Below are positions 1-8,208 of a stretch of 64,000 nt of DNA, piece after piece (position 1 is the first letter of the stretch; every line of letters starts with the position of its first letter). A model generated the notes under the pieces. It was not told where the DNA came from. It worked only from the letters and a program-made list of their open reading frames with translations, and made no database searches. The DNA is from Candidatus Aalborgicola danicus (GTDB taxonomy: Bacteria > Pseudomonadota > Gammaproteobacteria > Burkholderiales > Burkholderiaceae_C), in the NCBI GenBank assembly GCA_016703945.1, contig JADJBC010000007.1, forward strand, positions 233,726-297,725. The letters are read 5' to 3'. A program made the translations under genes and the position numbers.

Positions 1-1
1 C

Positions 2-874
2 GCGGGCCAAGACCCTACCCGCACACAAAGACTCTCCGCATGGGTGACCATGATCGGCGAATTCACGCTGGAACAGGTCGACTCCGACCTGGTACACGTG
101 TGCCGCAGCGAACTGCAAACCACCCCGCCGCTGGTGTTCGTCGGCCTGGACCACTTGGGGCAGCAGATTTTTAAGCGCAAGCGCGGCGCACTGCAAAAGT
201 CCACCGCCACGGTGAACCGCTACATGCAGGCCATTGCAGCCGTGTTCACATGGGTCATAGAACAACGCCTGTGCCCCAAAGGCTGGGTGCACCCCTGCCG
301 TGGCATCCGATGCCTGCCCGACGCCAAAGAACGCGTGCGCTACCTTGACCCCGATGAACGCACGCGCCTTTATGCGGCTGTCAAAGAGTCGGAATATCCG
401 CGCCTCTACGCCCTCACCATCATGGCCCTGAAAACCGGCGCACGGCGCGGCGAACTGCAGGCCCTGACCTGGCGCGATATCGACCTGGACAAAGGCATTG
501 CCACGCTTGGCAAAACCAAAAACGGCGACCGGCGCACCCTGGTGCTGCTGCCCGATGTGGTCGAAGCCCTCAAGCCCTTCAAGTCCAGCGATCCGACGCG
601 GTTTGTATTCGGAAGCGTGCGCAGCAAATACCAATCCCCCACCAGCATTGATTCAGCCTGGCGCGACGCGGTAGCGCGTGCCAAGGTCAAGAATTTCAAA
701 TTCCACGACCTGCGCCACTGCTGCGCTTCCTACATGGCCCAGGCCGGAATCCCCCTGAACGTCATTGCCGAAGTGCTGGGACACCGCAAACTGGACATGA
801 CCAAGCGCTATGCCCACCTGACCACACAAACCAAGGCCAGCGCCATGCTGGCAGCTCTGGGAGGCATTCAATGA
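2..874 (+). CDS. Tyrosine recombinase (integrase), 5' end outside window
   Basis: Site-specific integrase of the phage/ICE tyrosine recombinase family, expected to insert and excise the element that fills the first 9 kb. The catalytic domain is complete: the first catalytic Arg lies in GARRGEL, a Lys-containing beta hairpin follows, then the box HDLRHCCASYM, the His of VLGHRKLDMTKRYAHL and the terminal Tyr. The reading frame is open to the left edge of the window and reads DPTRTQRLSAWVTMIGEF, typical of the SAM-like core-binding domain. The GTG at 44 is therefore probably internal, and the true start lies upstream. The stop overlaps the next gene as ATGA. The element's other end is a tRNA-Asn 3' fragment at 8968-9012, so the target is probably tRNA-Asn. 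Confidence 0.9.
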   Translation, partial: AGQDPTRTQRLSAWVTMIGEFTLEQVDSDLVHVCRSELQTTPPLVFVGLDHLGQQIFKRKRGALQKSTATVNRYMQAIAAVFTWVIEQRLCPKGWVHPCRGIRCLPDAKERVRYLDPDERTRLYAAVKESEYPRLYALTIMALKTGARRGELQALTWRDIDLDKGIATLGKTKNGDRRTLVLLPDVVEALKPFKSSDPTRFVFGSVRSKYQSPTSIDSAWRDAVARAKVKNFKFHDLRHCCASYMAQAGIPLNVIAEVLGHRKLDMTKRYAHLTTQTKASAMLAALGGIQ

Positions 875-1113
875 CCAGCGGCAACACACCCCACGACACG
901 GCAGCGCAAAGCCCCCAAGGAGCTGTTTTACGCCATCGCCTTGAATGCCTGGTCGATTGGCTTCGCCTGGAATTGGAAAAAAATCAGCTTGATGCCGAGA
1001 GCGCCTATGACCATGCTGACAAGTTGCTGGGTATCGTGAGCGAAATGCGCTGGCTTGACCCTGCAGCCCTGCAACGCCCCGGTGAACACATCAACGCGGG
1101 AGCGTTGCAATGA
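871..1113 (+). CDS. Hypothetical protein, 80 aa, coupled to integrase
   Basis: Not recognised. The ATG overlaps the integrase stop codon (ATGA), which argues for translational coupling. The protein is acidic to neutral and looks helical in the middle (LEKNQLDAESAYDHADKLL). Proteins of this size are common directly behind integrases of small elements. Its position suggests an accessory recombination or regulatory role, but nothing in the sequence shows one. Confidence 0.55.
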   Translation: MTSGNTPHDTAAQSPQGAVLRHRLECLVDWLRLELEKNQLDAESAYDHADKLLGIVSEMRWLDPAALQRPGEHINAGALQ

Positions 1114-1216
1114 CCACGCGAAGCCCTGGCGCGTTTCAACCAGGGCAAAAAGGCGGGGCCGGACAGTGCGTCAACACTGACCAGCCCCTGACCACCATCA
1201 AAACGGAGATTTGACA

Positions 1217-1582
1217 ATGGCTGATATGAACTCTACCCCAACGCCATCGATACCACGCACGCGTTCAAGGAAAAGCAAATCAGGCGAAGGCATGATCGAG
1301 CGAAGCGCCAGCACACCGAAGGGCAAATCAGCGACAGTCCTTGACTTTGAATTTGCACGAGCGTATTCAGCCCTCAAAAAAACACCAGGAAGCAGAAGAC
1401 AAAAATGCCTTGAGTTGTTGCGCGAGCAGGCTGATTTAGAAATACGGCTGCGTACCGTGCGCAGTATGTTGGATGCAGTGATTAACACACCAATCTACAC
1501 GAGTGCGGCAGCAAAGCCAAGTAAACAGACCACCCAGAGTATGACCCCGGATTGCACCGTTATCCAGTTGGGGAGGGATTGA
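1217..1582 (+). CDS. Hypothetical protein, basic, 121 aa
   Basis: Not recognised. A GGAG motif 8 nt upstream favours ATG 1217 over the in-frame TTG at 1211. The N-terminal third is rich in Ser, Pro and basic residues and is probably disordered. The C-terminal half (ECLELLREQADLEIRLRTVR-like) is helical and could form a coiled coil. Its stop overlaps the ribosome-binding region of the following RadC-like gene, so the two are probably co-transcribed. Confidence 0.5.
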   Translation: MADMNSTPTPSIPRTRSRKSKSGEGMIERSASTPKGKSATVLDFEFARAYSALKKTPGSRRQKCLELLREQADLEIRLRTVRSMLDAVINTPIYTSAAAKPSKQTTQSMTPDCTVIQLGRD

Positions 1583-1584
1583 GC

Positions 1585-2149
1585 ATGGCCGCTACTTCCT
1601 CAATCCAAGTTACACCACGCCCGCGCACCAGGTCAACCAAGGCCCGCGAAGCCGTGCCCATGTACGGGGCCGGTGCTGGCGTGTTGTCTTTCCGGCATGG
1701 CCTGGCAGCGCGTGAGCGTGGCGTGATTGACCGGGCACTTGAAATTGTGGGCCGTTGCTTGCGACAGCCTGGCGCCGTGATGGCTGACCCTGACGCGGTG
1801 AAGGCCTATGTACGGTTGAATATTGGCGGCGAGACTACCGAGCAATTTTGTGTGATGTACCTTGACGCGCAAAACCGCGTGATCGCCTTTGACCATCTTT
1901 TTACTGGCACCCTCGCACAAACCAGCGTGTACCCCTCGTGAGGTCGTACGGGCGGCGCTTGCGCACGGTGCTAATGCAGTGATCCTGACCCACAATCACC
2001 CCACCGGCAACACAACCCCAAGCCGTGCGGATGAAGCCCTTACGCAGACCCTTAAAGCCGCCCTGGCGCTGGTGGATGTGCGGGTGTTGGATCATGTGAT
2101 TGTGGGCGGTGACAAAGCCCTGAGCATGGCCGAAAAAGGCCTTCTGTGA
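1585..2149 (+). pseudogene. RadC-like JAB/MPN-domain protein, frameshifted
   Basis: RadC-family protein of the short type common on plasmids and phage-like elements, about 187 aa if restored. The first part (bases 1585-1935) ends in FDHLFTGTLAQTSVYP. The second part continues in another frame from about 1937 with REVVRAALAHGANAVILTHNHP and carries the JAMM metal motif H-x-H-(x)n-D (THNHPTG...SRAD). Removing one C from the CCCC run at 1932-1935 restores YPREVV, so the break is a single homopolymer base. GGAGG 8 nt upstream supports ATG 1585. The cellular function of RadC proteins is unsettled. Whether the frameshift is biological or a sequencing error cannot be decided here. Confidence 0.75.
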
Positions 2150-2183
2150 CAATGACACCGACCACCCAAAACGGAGAAACCCA

Positions 2184-2399
2184 ATGTCCGATGCCTGGCG
2201 CTACGCCCCAAACCTAAGCGACCCTGAGGCAGCAAAGAAGCTGCTACAGGCCGCACTGACCGCACACGCAACCATCGTCTTTGCGCAGACCAATGTGAAC
2301 CCCGATGAATTCGGCACAGTGCCTGATTGGGGCACGGTACGGCGCGAGCTGCGCGAAGCGTTGAAGGCAGCAGGGCACCCAGCCGGGGACCAGCCTTAA
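2184..2399 (+). CDS. Hypothetical protein, 71 aa
   Basis: Not recognised. It is a small protein with an N-terminal helix (DPEAAKKLLQAALTAHATIV) and a charged helix near the C-terminus (RRELREALKAAGH). ATG 2184 is preceded by GGAG (in acggagaaaccc). It is probably part of the element's accessory operon, between the RadC-like gene and a 181-aa unknown gene. Confidence 0.5.
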   Translation: MSDAWRYAPNLSDPEAAKKLLQAALTAHATIVFAQTNVNPDEFGTVPDWGTVRRELREALKAAGHPAGDQP

Positions 2400-2506
2400 C
2401 AGTTTTGCCACGCCTACCCCGCGCCTGATCCGCAAGGGGGAAAAGTCGGACCCTTCACCGACCTGGCGCTGGCACCTTATGAGGGCCGCACCTGGAAGGG
2501 GTGACG

Positions 2507-3049
2507 ATGAATGACCGACCTAGCTTCAATGGCTTTAGAAGTCCTGACGGCACACGTCGGGAACGGATTGCCTCCTATCGAGAGCAGGCGCAAGAATACG
2601 CCACAAAAGGCGACCAGAGCCTGGCGCAGAGTTTTTACTTTAGTGCGGATTGCATGGAAGGCGATTTGGGCTTGGCATGGGACAAGCTTGCACACGTCCT
2701 ATCCACGGCCAAATCCGACCCGGTAATTGCTAAAAACCCGACCTGCGTCGAGCTGCTGGAAATCCTTTGCAGCATCGCAAAAACGGTTGACGGCACAGAA
2801 GATATTGACGGCGTTTTGAGCGTTCTGGAGCCTGTCATTGCCAGTCGAAATGCTTGGGTTAATTCGCTCAATTCGAAACCATCAAGTTCAGTCAAATGGT
2901 GGGTTCTAGAGGAGTGGCGCGCCCGCCCAGATGTGAATCAATCCAAACGAGCATTCGCAAGGGTCTATCGCCCCTTGGTAAAAAAGAAATTTGACGTTCT
3001 TATCACAGAAGAAACCATCTACAGAGATTGGCTACCTAAGGGAAAGTAG
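2507..3049 (+). CDS. Hypothetical protein, DUF4167-like N-terminus, about 180 aa
   Basis: Family assignment is uncertain. The N-terminus (SPDGTRRERIASYREQAQEYATKGD) resembles short helical repeats that handle RNA or act as adaptors, but this is a loose impression. The C-terminal part contains VKWWVLEEWRARPDVNQSKRAFARVYRPLV, suggestive of a winged-helix or zinc-independent DNA-binding segment. A GTG at 2501 is also in frame. ATG 2507 sits better behind the purine-rich GGAAGGGG. Downstream is a 22-bp palindrome, so this may be the last gene before a control region. Confidence 0.45.
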   Translation: MNDRPSFNGFRSPDGTRRERIASYREQAQEYATKGDQSLAQSFYFSADCMEGDLGLAWDKLAHVLSTAKSDPVIAKNPTCVELLEILCSIAKTVDGTEDIDGVLSVLEPVIASRNAWVNSLNSKPSSSVKWWVLEEWRARPDVNQSKRAFARVYRPLVKKKFDVLITEETIYRDWLPKGK

Positions 3050-3061
3050 TTGTCTTTTTGT

Positions 3062-3104
3062 GTGTGGTTTGCTAGCTGTCAGTGTGGTTTGCTAGCAAAC
3101 CACA
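3062..3104. promoter_or_regulatory. Direct repeat plus 22-bp perfect palindrome, operator or origin candidate
   Basis: The 15-mer gtgtggtttgctagc occurs at 3062-3076 and again at 3082-3096, exactly 20 bp apart. The second copy is the left half of a perfect 22-bp palindrome at 3083-3104 whose half-site is tgtggtttgct. Twofold symmetry plus a half-site two helical turns away is the classic layout of a repressor operator or a replication iteron. It lies in the gap between two gene blocks of the element. The regulator is unknown. Confidence 0.6.
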
Positions 3105-3130
3105 TTCACAAACAAACAGGCAAACGAGAC

Positions 3131-3217
3131 ATTCACTCCTAGAGGCGCAATTTTGCACCTTACGGCGTCTGGGAACCAAGGCAAACACCTTGGGACGCTG
3201 GCAAATCAGGAGTGAAT
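3131..3217 (+). promoter_or_regulatory. Possible 5'-UTR structure masking a ribosome-binding site
   Basis: attcactcct at 3131-3140 is perfectly complementary to aggagtgaat at 3208-3217, which contains the Shine-Dalgarno sequence of the gene starting at 3218. Between them lies a second nested hairpin (ccaagg/ccttgg, flanked by gcgtc/gacgc, about 3167-3196). Such a structure could hide the ribosome-binding site until it is opened. Ten complementary bases over 80 nt could also arise by chance. Confidence 0.35.
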
Positions 3218-3499
3218 ATGTCGACAATCAAGAGCAAGATCAAAGGCGCACCATCCGTGCCCTTTATGGCGGACTTTGTACCGCTGGAGCAGCTATGGGA
3301 GGGCACCAATGCGCCCTACCCTAGCGAACACTCAGCGCGCTGGGCGTTGCGAAAGCTGCGCGACGACCTGGCGCAAGCCCAGGCAGTCGCATTGCATCGT
3401 AGTCGACTCCTGGTGCACCCAGTACGGTTTGCCCAGGTAGCGGAAAAGGCCGCGATTGCGGAATTTGCCAATCGATCACCAAGCATCGCCGGGGCTTGA
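3218..3499 (+). CDS. Hypothetical protein, 93 aa, possibly DNA-binding
   Basis: Not firmly recognised. ATG 3218 is preferred over GTG 3212 because AGGAG lies 5 nt upstream. The middle (FVPLEQLWEGTNAPYPSEHSARWALRKL) looks like the start of an excisionase- or AlpA-like helix-turn-helix in which a short basic protein reads an att or operator site. The match is by general appearance only. It follows the 3062-3104 repeat and precedes the helicase gene, a sensible place for a regulator. Confidence 0.5.
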   Translation: MSTIKSKIKGAPSVPFMADFVPLEQLWEGTNAPYPSEHSARWALRKLRDDLAQAQAVALHRSRLLVHPVRFAQVAEKAAIAEFANRSPSIAGA

Positions 3500-3502
3500 C
3501 CC

Positions 3503-3847
3503 ATGGCAGCCCAAGAAAAAGCCGCCGGGGTGCTGGACACACCGTCGACGGCTTCGCAAACAAATCACACATCCATTCTAGGCACCCGCGAGGCAGACCG
3601 CAAGGAGTACGGCACCCTGCAGGCCGGATTCGCAGAGTTGGGTTACACGCTTAACCGCAGTCACCGGGCGCACGATGGCCGAATCAGCTTTGCGGCAACG
3701 CGCAATGGACAACCCCGCTACTTCACACACCTGCATGACCTGCAAGCCTTTTACACGACAGTGGTCGCTGCAAAGGCCGCACGACTGAAGCCGGTTCGTG
3801 ATCCTGTGTTCACCAAAGAACCGGCAAATGACGACCACCTTGATTGA
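3503..3847 (+). CDS. Hypothetical protein, 114 aa
   Basis: Not recognised. The C-terminal two thirds (GYTLNRSHRAHDGRISFAATRNGQPRYFTHLHDLQAFYTTV) read as a compact alpha/beta fold. The first 25 residues are low-complexity and probably disordered. It starts three bases after the preceding stop, so the two genes form one transcript. No catalytic motif is visible. Confidence 0.5.
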   Translation: MAAQEKAAGVLDTPSTASQTNHTSILGTREADRKEYGTLQAGFAELGYTLNRSHRAHDGRISFAATRNGQPRYFTHLHDLQAFYTTVVAAKAARLKPVRDPVFTKEPANDDHLD

Positions 3848-3944
3848 TGCCACGGCCGCTGCTGGCCTGTGCCTTATGTGCACACGCCTGCCCCCCACTG
3901 GTATGCGTGCCATGCGCACCCAGCCTTGCAAACCGTTTTGACCA

Positions 3945-5315
3945 ATGGCCGATACAAACCCTCCTGGCGATGTCCCAAAATCCCGGCGCAAGGCCACTGG
4001 TGCGAAAAAGCGCAGCGATGCAACGCCACAACTGTTTGACATGGCCGAGGTCGTTCAGCGATATGCCGTGGTGTATGGGCAGGATCAAATTTGGGATACC
4101 CGTTTGCTGATCCCCATGAAGCCCAACGCAATGCGCCTGGCCATTGGTGCCCAAGCCTACAAAGAATGGTTTGCCGACCCGACAAAACGTGTGGTGTTGC
4201 CCAGTCAAATTGTTTTTGATCCGACCAACACGTGCGGCATCGAATGCATCAATCTTTTTAAGGGCCTACCCCTGGAGCCGGTGAACGGGGAATGTGCGTA
4301 TTTGCTTGAGCTGCTGATGCACCTGCTGAACGAGTCCGCAGACAGTGATGATGGCGTCTTTAAGGTGCTGAGCTATGTACTTGACTGGATGGCCTACCCT
4401 CTGCAACACCCTGGTGCAAAAATGGCCTCTGCACTCGTATTTCATGGGCCGCAAGGCACAGGCAAGAATCTATTTTGGGAGGCCTACGCGCGTATCTTTG
4501 GCGACTATTCCGCAGTGATCGGGCAGGCGCAATTGGAGTCGAGATACAACGACTGGGCATCAAGCAAACTGTTCCTGATCGGTGATGAAATCGTGGCACC
4601 CACTGACCAGGCGCACCAGAAAAACGCACTCAAGGCGCTGGTGACCGGCGAGACGATCCAGATTGAAGTGAAGTTCCAATCCCTGCGCACCGAGCGCAAC
4701 CATGCGAACTTCGTCTTTCTGAGCAACGATAACAAGCCCCTGGCGCTTGAACGTGACGACCGCAGGCACTTGGTAGTCTATTGCCCTGCAAAGCGCACTG
4801 ACGGGCTGTATGACCGCGTGCGGGCTTCTTTGGATGATGGCGCTGTCGAGGCGTTCTATCGGTTCCTGCTGGATAGGGACCTGAAAGACTTCCACGCTCA
4901 CACACCGCCCGTGTTGACGCGGGCCAAAGCAGATTTGATTGAGTTGGGACTACGACCAGCCGAGCGCTTTGCGCGCGAGTGGCTCAGCGGCGAGATAGAC
5001 CTCCCTTTGCACCCATGCTCTACCGGGCAGTTATACAAAGCCTTCCAACGCTGGTGCCGAATGTGTGGCGAGCGGATGCCACCGAACCAGGCGTACTTCA
5101 GTACGGCCGTGACCAAGTACGCGCGAGATCGCCTCTCCAACAAGAAAGCCTCCCCCTCTCCCCTCGATAGTGGTTCGGCGATAACGCTATGGCTTCCAAA
5201 AGGCACTGGCCCATTGGATGGCGTTCGCTGGTTTGACTATGCACGCGAATGTGTGGCTGCATTTGAAGGGCCGTTGTCGAGGTTTGGTAGCAGCTACCAG
5301 GACAGCACCACATGA
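3945..5315 (+). CDS. SF3-type replicative helicase / DUF5906-like ATPase
   Basis: Phage- or plasmid-type replication helicase, 456 aa. The central ATPase core shows Walker A GPQGTGKN (about residue 170), Walker B FLIGDEI and the SF3 motif C region (ANFVFLSNDNKPLAL). It lacks an N-terminal primase domain. The first 130 residues are a basic tail plus a small domain of the kind seen in primase-associated helicases. Presumably it unwinds the element's origin during autonomous replication. The repeat-dense non-coding region directly behind it (5316-5959) is the obvious origin candidate. The short 3848-3944 gap precedes it. The start ATG has no strong ribosome-binding site. Confidence 0.85.
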   Translation: MADTNPPGDVPKSRRKATGAKKRSDATPQLFDMAEVVQRYAVVYGQDQIWDTRLLIPMKPNAMRLAIGAQAYKEWFADPTKRVVLPSQIVFDPTNTCGIECINLFKGLPLEPVNGECAYLLELLMHLLNESADSDDGVFKVLSYVLDWMAYPLQHPGAKMASALVFHGPQGTGKNLFWEAYARIFGDYSAVIGQAQLESRYNDWASSKLFLIGDEIVAPTDQAHQKNALKALVTGETIQIEVKFQSLRTERNHANFVFLSNDNKPLALERDDRRHLVVYCPAKRTDGLYDRVRASLDDGAVEAFYRFLLDRDLKDFHAHTPPVLTRAKADLIELGLRPAERFAREWLSGEIDLPLHPCSTGQLYKAFQRWCRMCGERMPPNQAYFSTAVTKYARDRLSNKKASPSPLDSGSAITLWLPKGTGPLDGVRWFDYARECVAAFEGPLSRFGSSYQDSTT

Positions 5316-5352
5316 CCAGCCCAGACATACCCCACTTCCACCACTTCCAAGC

Positions 5353-5521
5353 AAATTTCCGAGCAAACCCCTTGGGAACCCGCGTATTTCCAAGATTTCC
5401 TTCACTTCCGAGTGAATATGCATCCATGTGTGCGCGCACATGCATGGGTTTCGAAAATGGTTGGAAGTCGTGGAAATCTTGGAAATACGCGGGTTCCCAG
5501 GCGCTCAATGCTCGGAAATTT
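5353..5521. repeat. Long imperfect inverted repeat with 28-bp perfect core
   Basis: Left arm: 5353-5364 (aaatttccgagc), 5373-5400 (28 bp, begins tgggaacccgcg) and 5404-5409 (acttcc). The right arm mirrors these at 5510-5521, 5472-5499 and 5463-5468. The spacing between the matching blocks is kept while the intervening bases differ, as if selection acts on the paired blocks. The loop holds a 12-bp palindrome, tgtgcgcgcaca. As RNA or single-stranded DNA this would fold into an extended hairpin. Confidence 0.85.
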
Positions 5522-5625
5522 CCCGGTGATCGGTCGGAAGTGGCTGCACCGGGGAGCAAGTGGTCAGGCGAGACCCAAGAGCCCTCCCCAAAAAAAATAA
5601 TTAACAAATGTGCGCCCGAAAAAAA

Positions 5626-5883
5626 AGTGGGGAACGGTCGGTCTAGGTCGAGAGGGTTCCAAAGAATTGCCACCCCCACCCACGACGCGATGGCGCACTC
5701 AATCACCCACGGATGGGGGGCGTCCAATCTCTGGAGGTCGTTCGACCTAGACCGACCGCTTCCCACTATTTTTGCGTGCGCAAGTTTCCGGGGGAGGGGT
5801 ACACCGCTGACTTGCTCACTATGGACAAGGGGGGGCTTGAAATCTCTGGAACCTTCAAACCCTAGACCGCTGCCTACCCACTG
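5626..5883. repeat. 43-bp repeat in three copies (one inverted, two direct)
   Basis: Copies lie at 5626-5668 (reverse orientation), 5725-5767 and 5841-5883 (forward, 116 bp apart). The shared core is aatctctgga...cctagaccg...cccact. Copies 1 and 2 form a perfect 17-bp inverted repeat (5635-5651 against 5742-5758, half cggtcggtctaggtcga). Copy 3 is more diverged but keeps all three blocks. Iterated sites like these are typical of binding sites for an initiator or packaging protein. Confidence 0.75.
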
Positions 5884-5959
5884 TGTGCAGAACCGCGTAA
5901 TCCATACCCCTACCCCCTACTACCACTGAACACCACATGACACACCAAAGGACAACACC

Positions 5960-6217
5960 ATGAACACCAACCCACATATCGAAACCATCATCGCCTTCAT
6001 CACCAGTCAAATGGATGGGGACCAGGTACCGCCGCACAACAGCGCAGCCATAGCACAGCTCAAGACTGCCATAGAAGGTCTCCACAAGAGTGACAAGGAC
6101 AAAGACTGGACGGTACTAGGCCTCCGCGCACTTGGGGCGGTTATCGCCCGCGCAGGCAGTGCCTGCCAAGCGGAGGAGACCTTGCACAAATTCATTCGGA
6201 GGGATGGCCGTGTTTAA
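5960..6217 (+). CDS. Hypothetical protein, 85 aa
   Basis: Not recognised. It is a small helical protein (HIETIIAFITSQMDGDQV, then LKTAIEGLHKSDKDKDW). AAAGG upstream of ATG 5960 is an acceptable ribosome-binding site. It is the first gene after the repeat block and opens the run of small genes leading to the capsid gene. The next gene starts inside its last codons. Confidence 0.5.
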   Translation: MNTNPHIETIIAFITSQMDGDQVPPHNSAAIAQLKTAIEGLHKSDKDKDWTVLGLRALGAVIARAGSACQAEETLHKFIRRDGRV

Positions 6218-6398
6218 AAAAATCATCTCCTTTCTGGCACCGACAAAACCGCCCACGACCCACCAGGGCGACGAACTGACCATTTCGCGGGCCAAGCGCC
6301 AAATGGAGCGAGACCTCCGGGCAGCGGGCCATAGCCGCACAAGTGCAATGACGACAGTTTCCAAGCACTTCGGCAATCACTTGCGAGGTAAACCATGA
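6210..6398 (+). CDS. Small basic hypothetical protein, 62 aa
   Basis: Not recognised. It starts inside the previous gene. ATG 6204 abuts the GGAGGG at 6198-6203 with no spacer, so GTG 6210, six bases from that motif and in the same frame, is the better start. The protein begins MFKKIISFLAPTK and has a basic helical segment (RAKRQMERDLRAAGHSRTSA). It overlaps the next start by four bases (ATGA). Too long to be noise given the overlaps, but function is unknown. Confidence 0.45.
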   Translation: MFKKIISFLAPTKPPTTHQGDELTISRAKRQMERDLRAAGHSRTSAMTTVSKHFGNHLRGKP

Positions 6399-6793
6399 TC
6401 TGGCACAATAATGCTGTGCTGGTTGAACTGGGTGTTCAATCAGCATCTTCATCAAAGCCGCTGGGTGCGACTTCCGAAGCAAACGAGCCTGTCTTACGAC
6501 CGGACGCTTTTAGCTTTTCGAAGGACGCGCCAATGACCGGCACCACACACGCAGAAACCACCACCGAGCCCAAGGGTTTGGAAGTAGCTGCGCCTGTCGC
6601 CAAGTCAAAACCGCAAACCATCCGAGAGTTTCAACGCGCCCTTCATGAGCTGGGTTTTTCACTGCGCGAATCAAAGAGCATTGCCGAGGGGGGTTTCAAG
6701 GCCATCAAGCCTGATGAGCCCGAAGAAGACCTTTCTGACCTGGCTGCGCTGATCGCGACAAACACATCTATCTTTTTGAAAGTTCCAAAATGA
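6395..6793 (+). CDS. Capsid-operon accessory protein, 132 aa
   Basis: Unknown function. The C-terminal 60 residues (TIREFQRALHELGFSLRESKSIAEGGFK) resemble the short conserved proteins found immediately before HK97-type capsid genes in phage-like elements. The N-terminal half is Thr/Glu/Pro-rich and likely disordered, so it could act as a scaffold-like extension, which is speculative. ATG 6395 overlaps the preceding stop, and its own stop overlaps the capsid start. ATG 6533 is an alternative shorter start. Confidence 0.55.
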   Translation: MIWHNNAVLVELGVQSASSSKPLGATSEANEPVLRPDAFSFSKDAPMTGTTHAETTTEPKGLEVAAPVAKSKPQTIREFQRALHELGFSLRESKSIAEGGFKAIKPDEPEEDLSDLAALIATNTSIFLKVPK

Positions 6794-8171
6794 AAACCTT
6801 GAATATCCGTCCGGCCGTCCTGGTCGCCATCGTGTGCGCTATCGCCGCCCTCTCCGCCTGGTTTGCTGGCATTCCGCTGTTGACCCCTGACGCCCTTGCG
6901 GGGCTGGGCATGCTTGGGTTCGCCGGGAACACCAGCATTGACGACATTACAAAAATGCTTGAAGACCAGGGCAAAGCCTGGAAAGGATGGCACGACGAAC
7001 AGGAATCCAAGTTCTCCGACATTGAAGCGGTTGTCAAAGACCTTGCCCTCAAGGCAGGCCGACCAAAACTGTTCGGCACCAGCTCCAGTAACCAGAAGTC
7101 CGTGGCGACCATGTTCGACACGAAGTCCAAGCGCGAAGTCCCGGTGTTAGACCACGACCAAAGCTTGAAGTCATTCGACAGCAAATCTGGCACCGTTGGC
7201 GGGTTCGGCGACAGCAGCAAGGCCCAACCATCCATGGGCCGTGTATTGCGAGGCCTGGTGCTCGGAGGCCGCGCTGATGATGCGCGGGAGCTGGAAGAAG
7301 AACGCAAGGCTATGGCCATTGGCGTAGACCCGCTGGCGGCTTTACGGTGAACGGCGGTCTTGCATACGAGTGGATCGATCTGCTGCGTTCGGAAATGGTC
7401 TTGAGTAAGGCCGGTGCGCGGACTGTTCCCATGGGCACAGGAAGCCTGTCGTTGGCCCGCGTCACCGGTGACCCAACCATCAGTTGGCACGCTGAAAATG
7501 CCGCAATCACAGCAGCGGAACCCACGCTTGGCGCGGTCAATCTTCAGGCTAAGACGGTCGTGTGCCTGGTCAAGCTGTCGCTTGAGTTGTCCCAAGACTC
7601 AGCCAACATTGAAGACATTCTGCAAAGAACCATCACCAGCGCGATGGCAAGCGCTATCGACAGCGCCGGCTTGAATGGCGTCACTGTTGATGCTGGCGCT
7701 GCGCCGGCTGGTGTGATGAACCTGGCGAATCGCAACACGGTTACCGGGATCGGTGCGCCCACAGCCTGGGACTTTTTGACTGATGGCATGTATGAGCTGA
7801 TGGCCGACAACGTGCCCATGGACCGTATCGGCGCGTTCATCGCACACCCCGCAGTGTGGAAGAAGATGCGCAAGCTGAAAACCGGCATCACAAACGACAA
7901 CACGCCGTTGACCATGCCCCAAGAAATCGCAGCCTTGCCCAAGCTGTGGAGCACCGCGGCACCGTTGACCGGCGGCACCACGGCAAGCGGGATCATTGCG
8001 GACTGGCGCGATCTGCTGTTCGGTGTGCGTCAGGACATTACCGTTCGGGTGTTGCAGGAAACCTTTATGGGTTCGAACCTTCAGATTGCAGTGCTGGCGT
8101 ATGCGCGTGTTGACTTTGCGGCCACACGTTACCAGTCGTTCTGCACGCTGGAAGGCATCACGGTAGCCTAA
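6790..8171 (+). pseudogene. HK97-fold major capsid protein, one frameshift
   Basis: Phage major capsid protein (HK97 family), about 460 aa if restored. The N-terminal part (6790-7331) has a hydrophobic segment (VLVAIVCAIAALSAWFAGIPLL), then a helical delta-like domain (ITKMLEDQGKAWKGWHDEQE). The shell domain follows in another frame (VNGGLAYEWIDLLRSEMVLSKAGART..., WLLGVRQDITVRVLQETFMG-type P-domain sequence, ending CTLEGITVA). Adding one C to the CCC at 7329-7331 joins IGVDPAGGFTVNGG. The downstream frame has its own GTG at 7347 overlapping the upstream stop, but family alignment points to one protein. A membrane-like N-terminus is unusual for a capsid protein. Confidence 0.8.
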
Positions 8172-8208
8172 GGGAGCGGGTGGCCAGCGTGCCACCCCTC
8201 TACACACC

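Larger units (their letters stand above)
5316..5959. other. Repeat-rich non-coding region, candidate replication origin
   Basis: This 640-bp stretch holds no convincing gene. It contains two nested inverted repeats, a three-copy 43-bp repeat and an A-rich tract (about 5588-5626, with aataattaac) of the sort that melts easily. A reading frame runs through 5312-5929, but its translation is odd in composition (WKSWKSW, Arg/Ser/Pro-rich) and is what the repeats would produce. Position behind the helicase gene suggests an origin of replication or packaging signal. Function is inferred, not shown. Confidence 0.55.

Noticed and set aside
5312..5929. Reading frame of 205 codons in the repeat region
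   Set aside because: Composition is unlike a protein (repeated WKSW, Arg/Ser/Pro tracts). Its translation only mirrors the inverted repeats. Better explained as non-coding.
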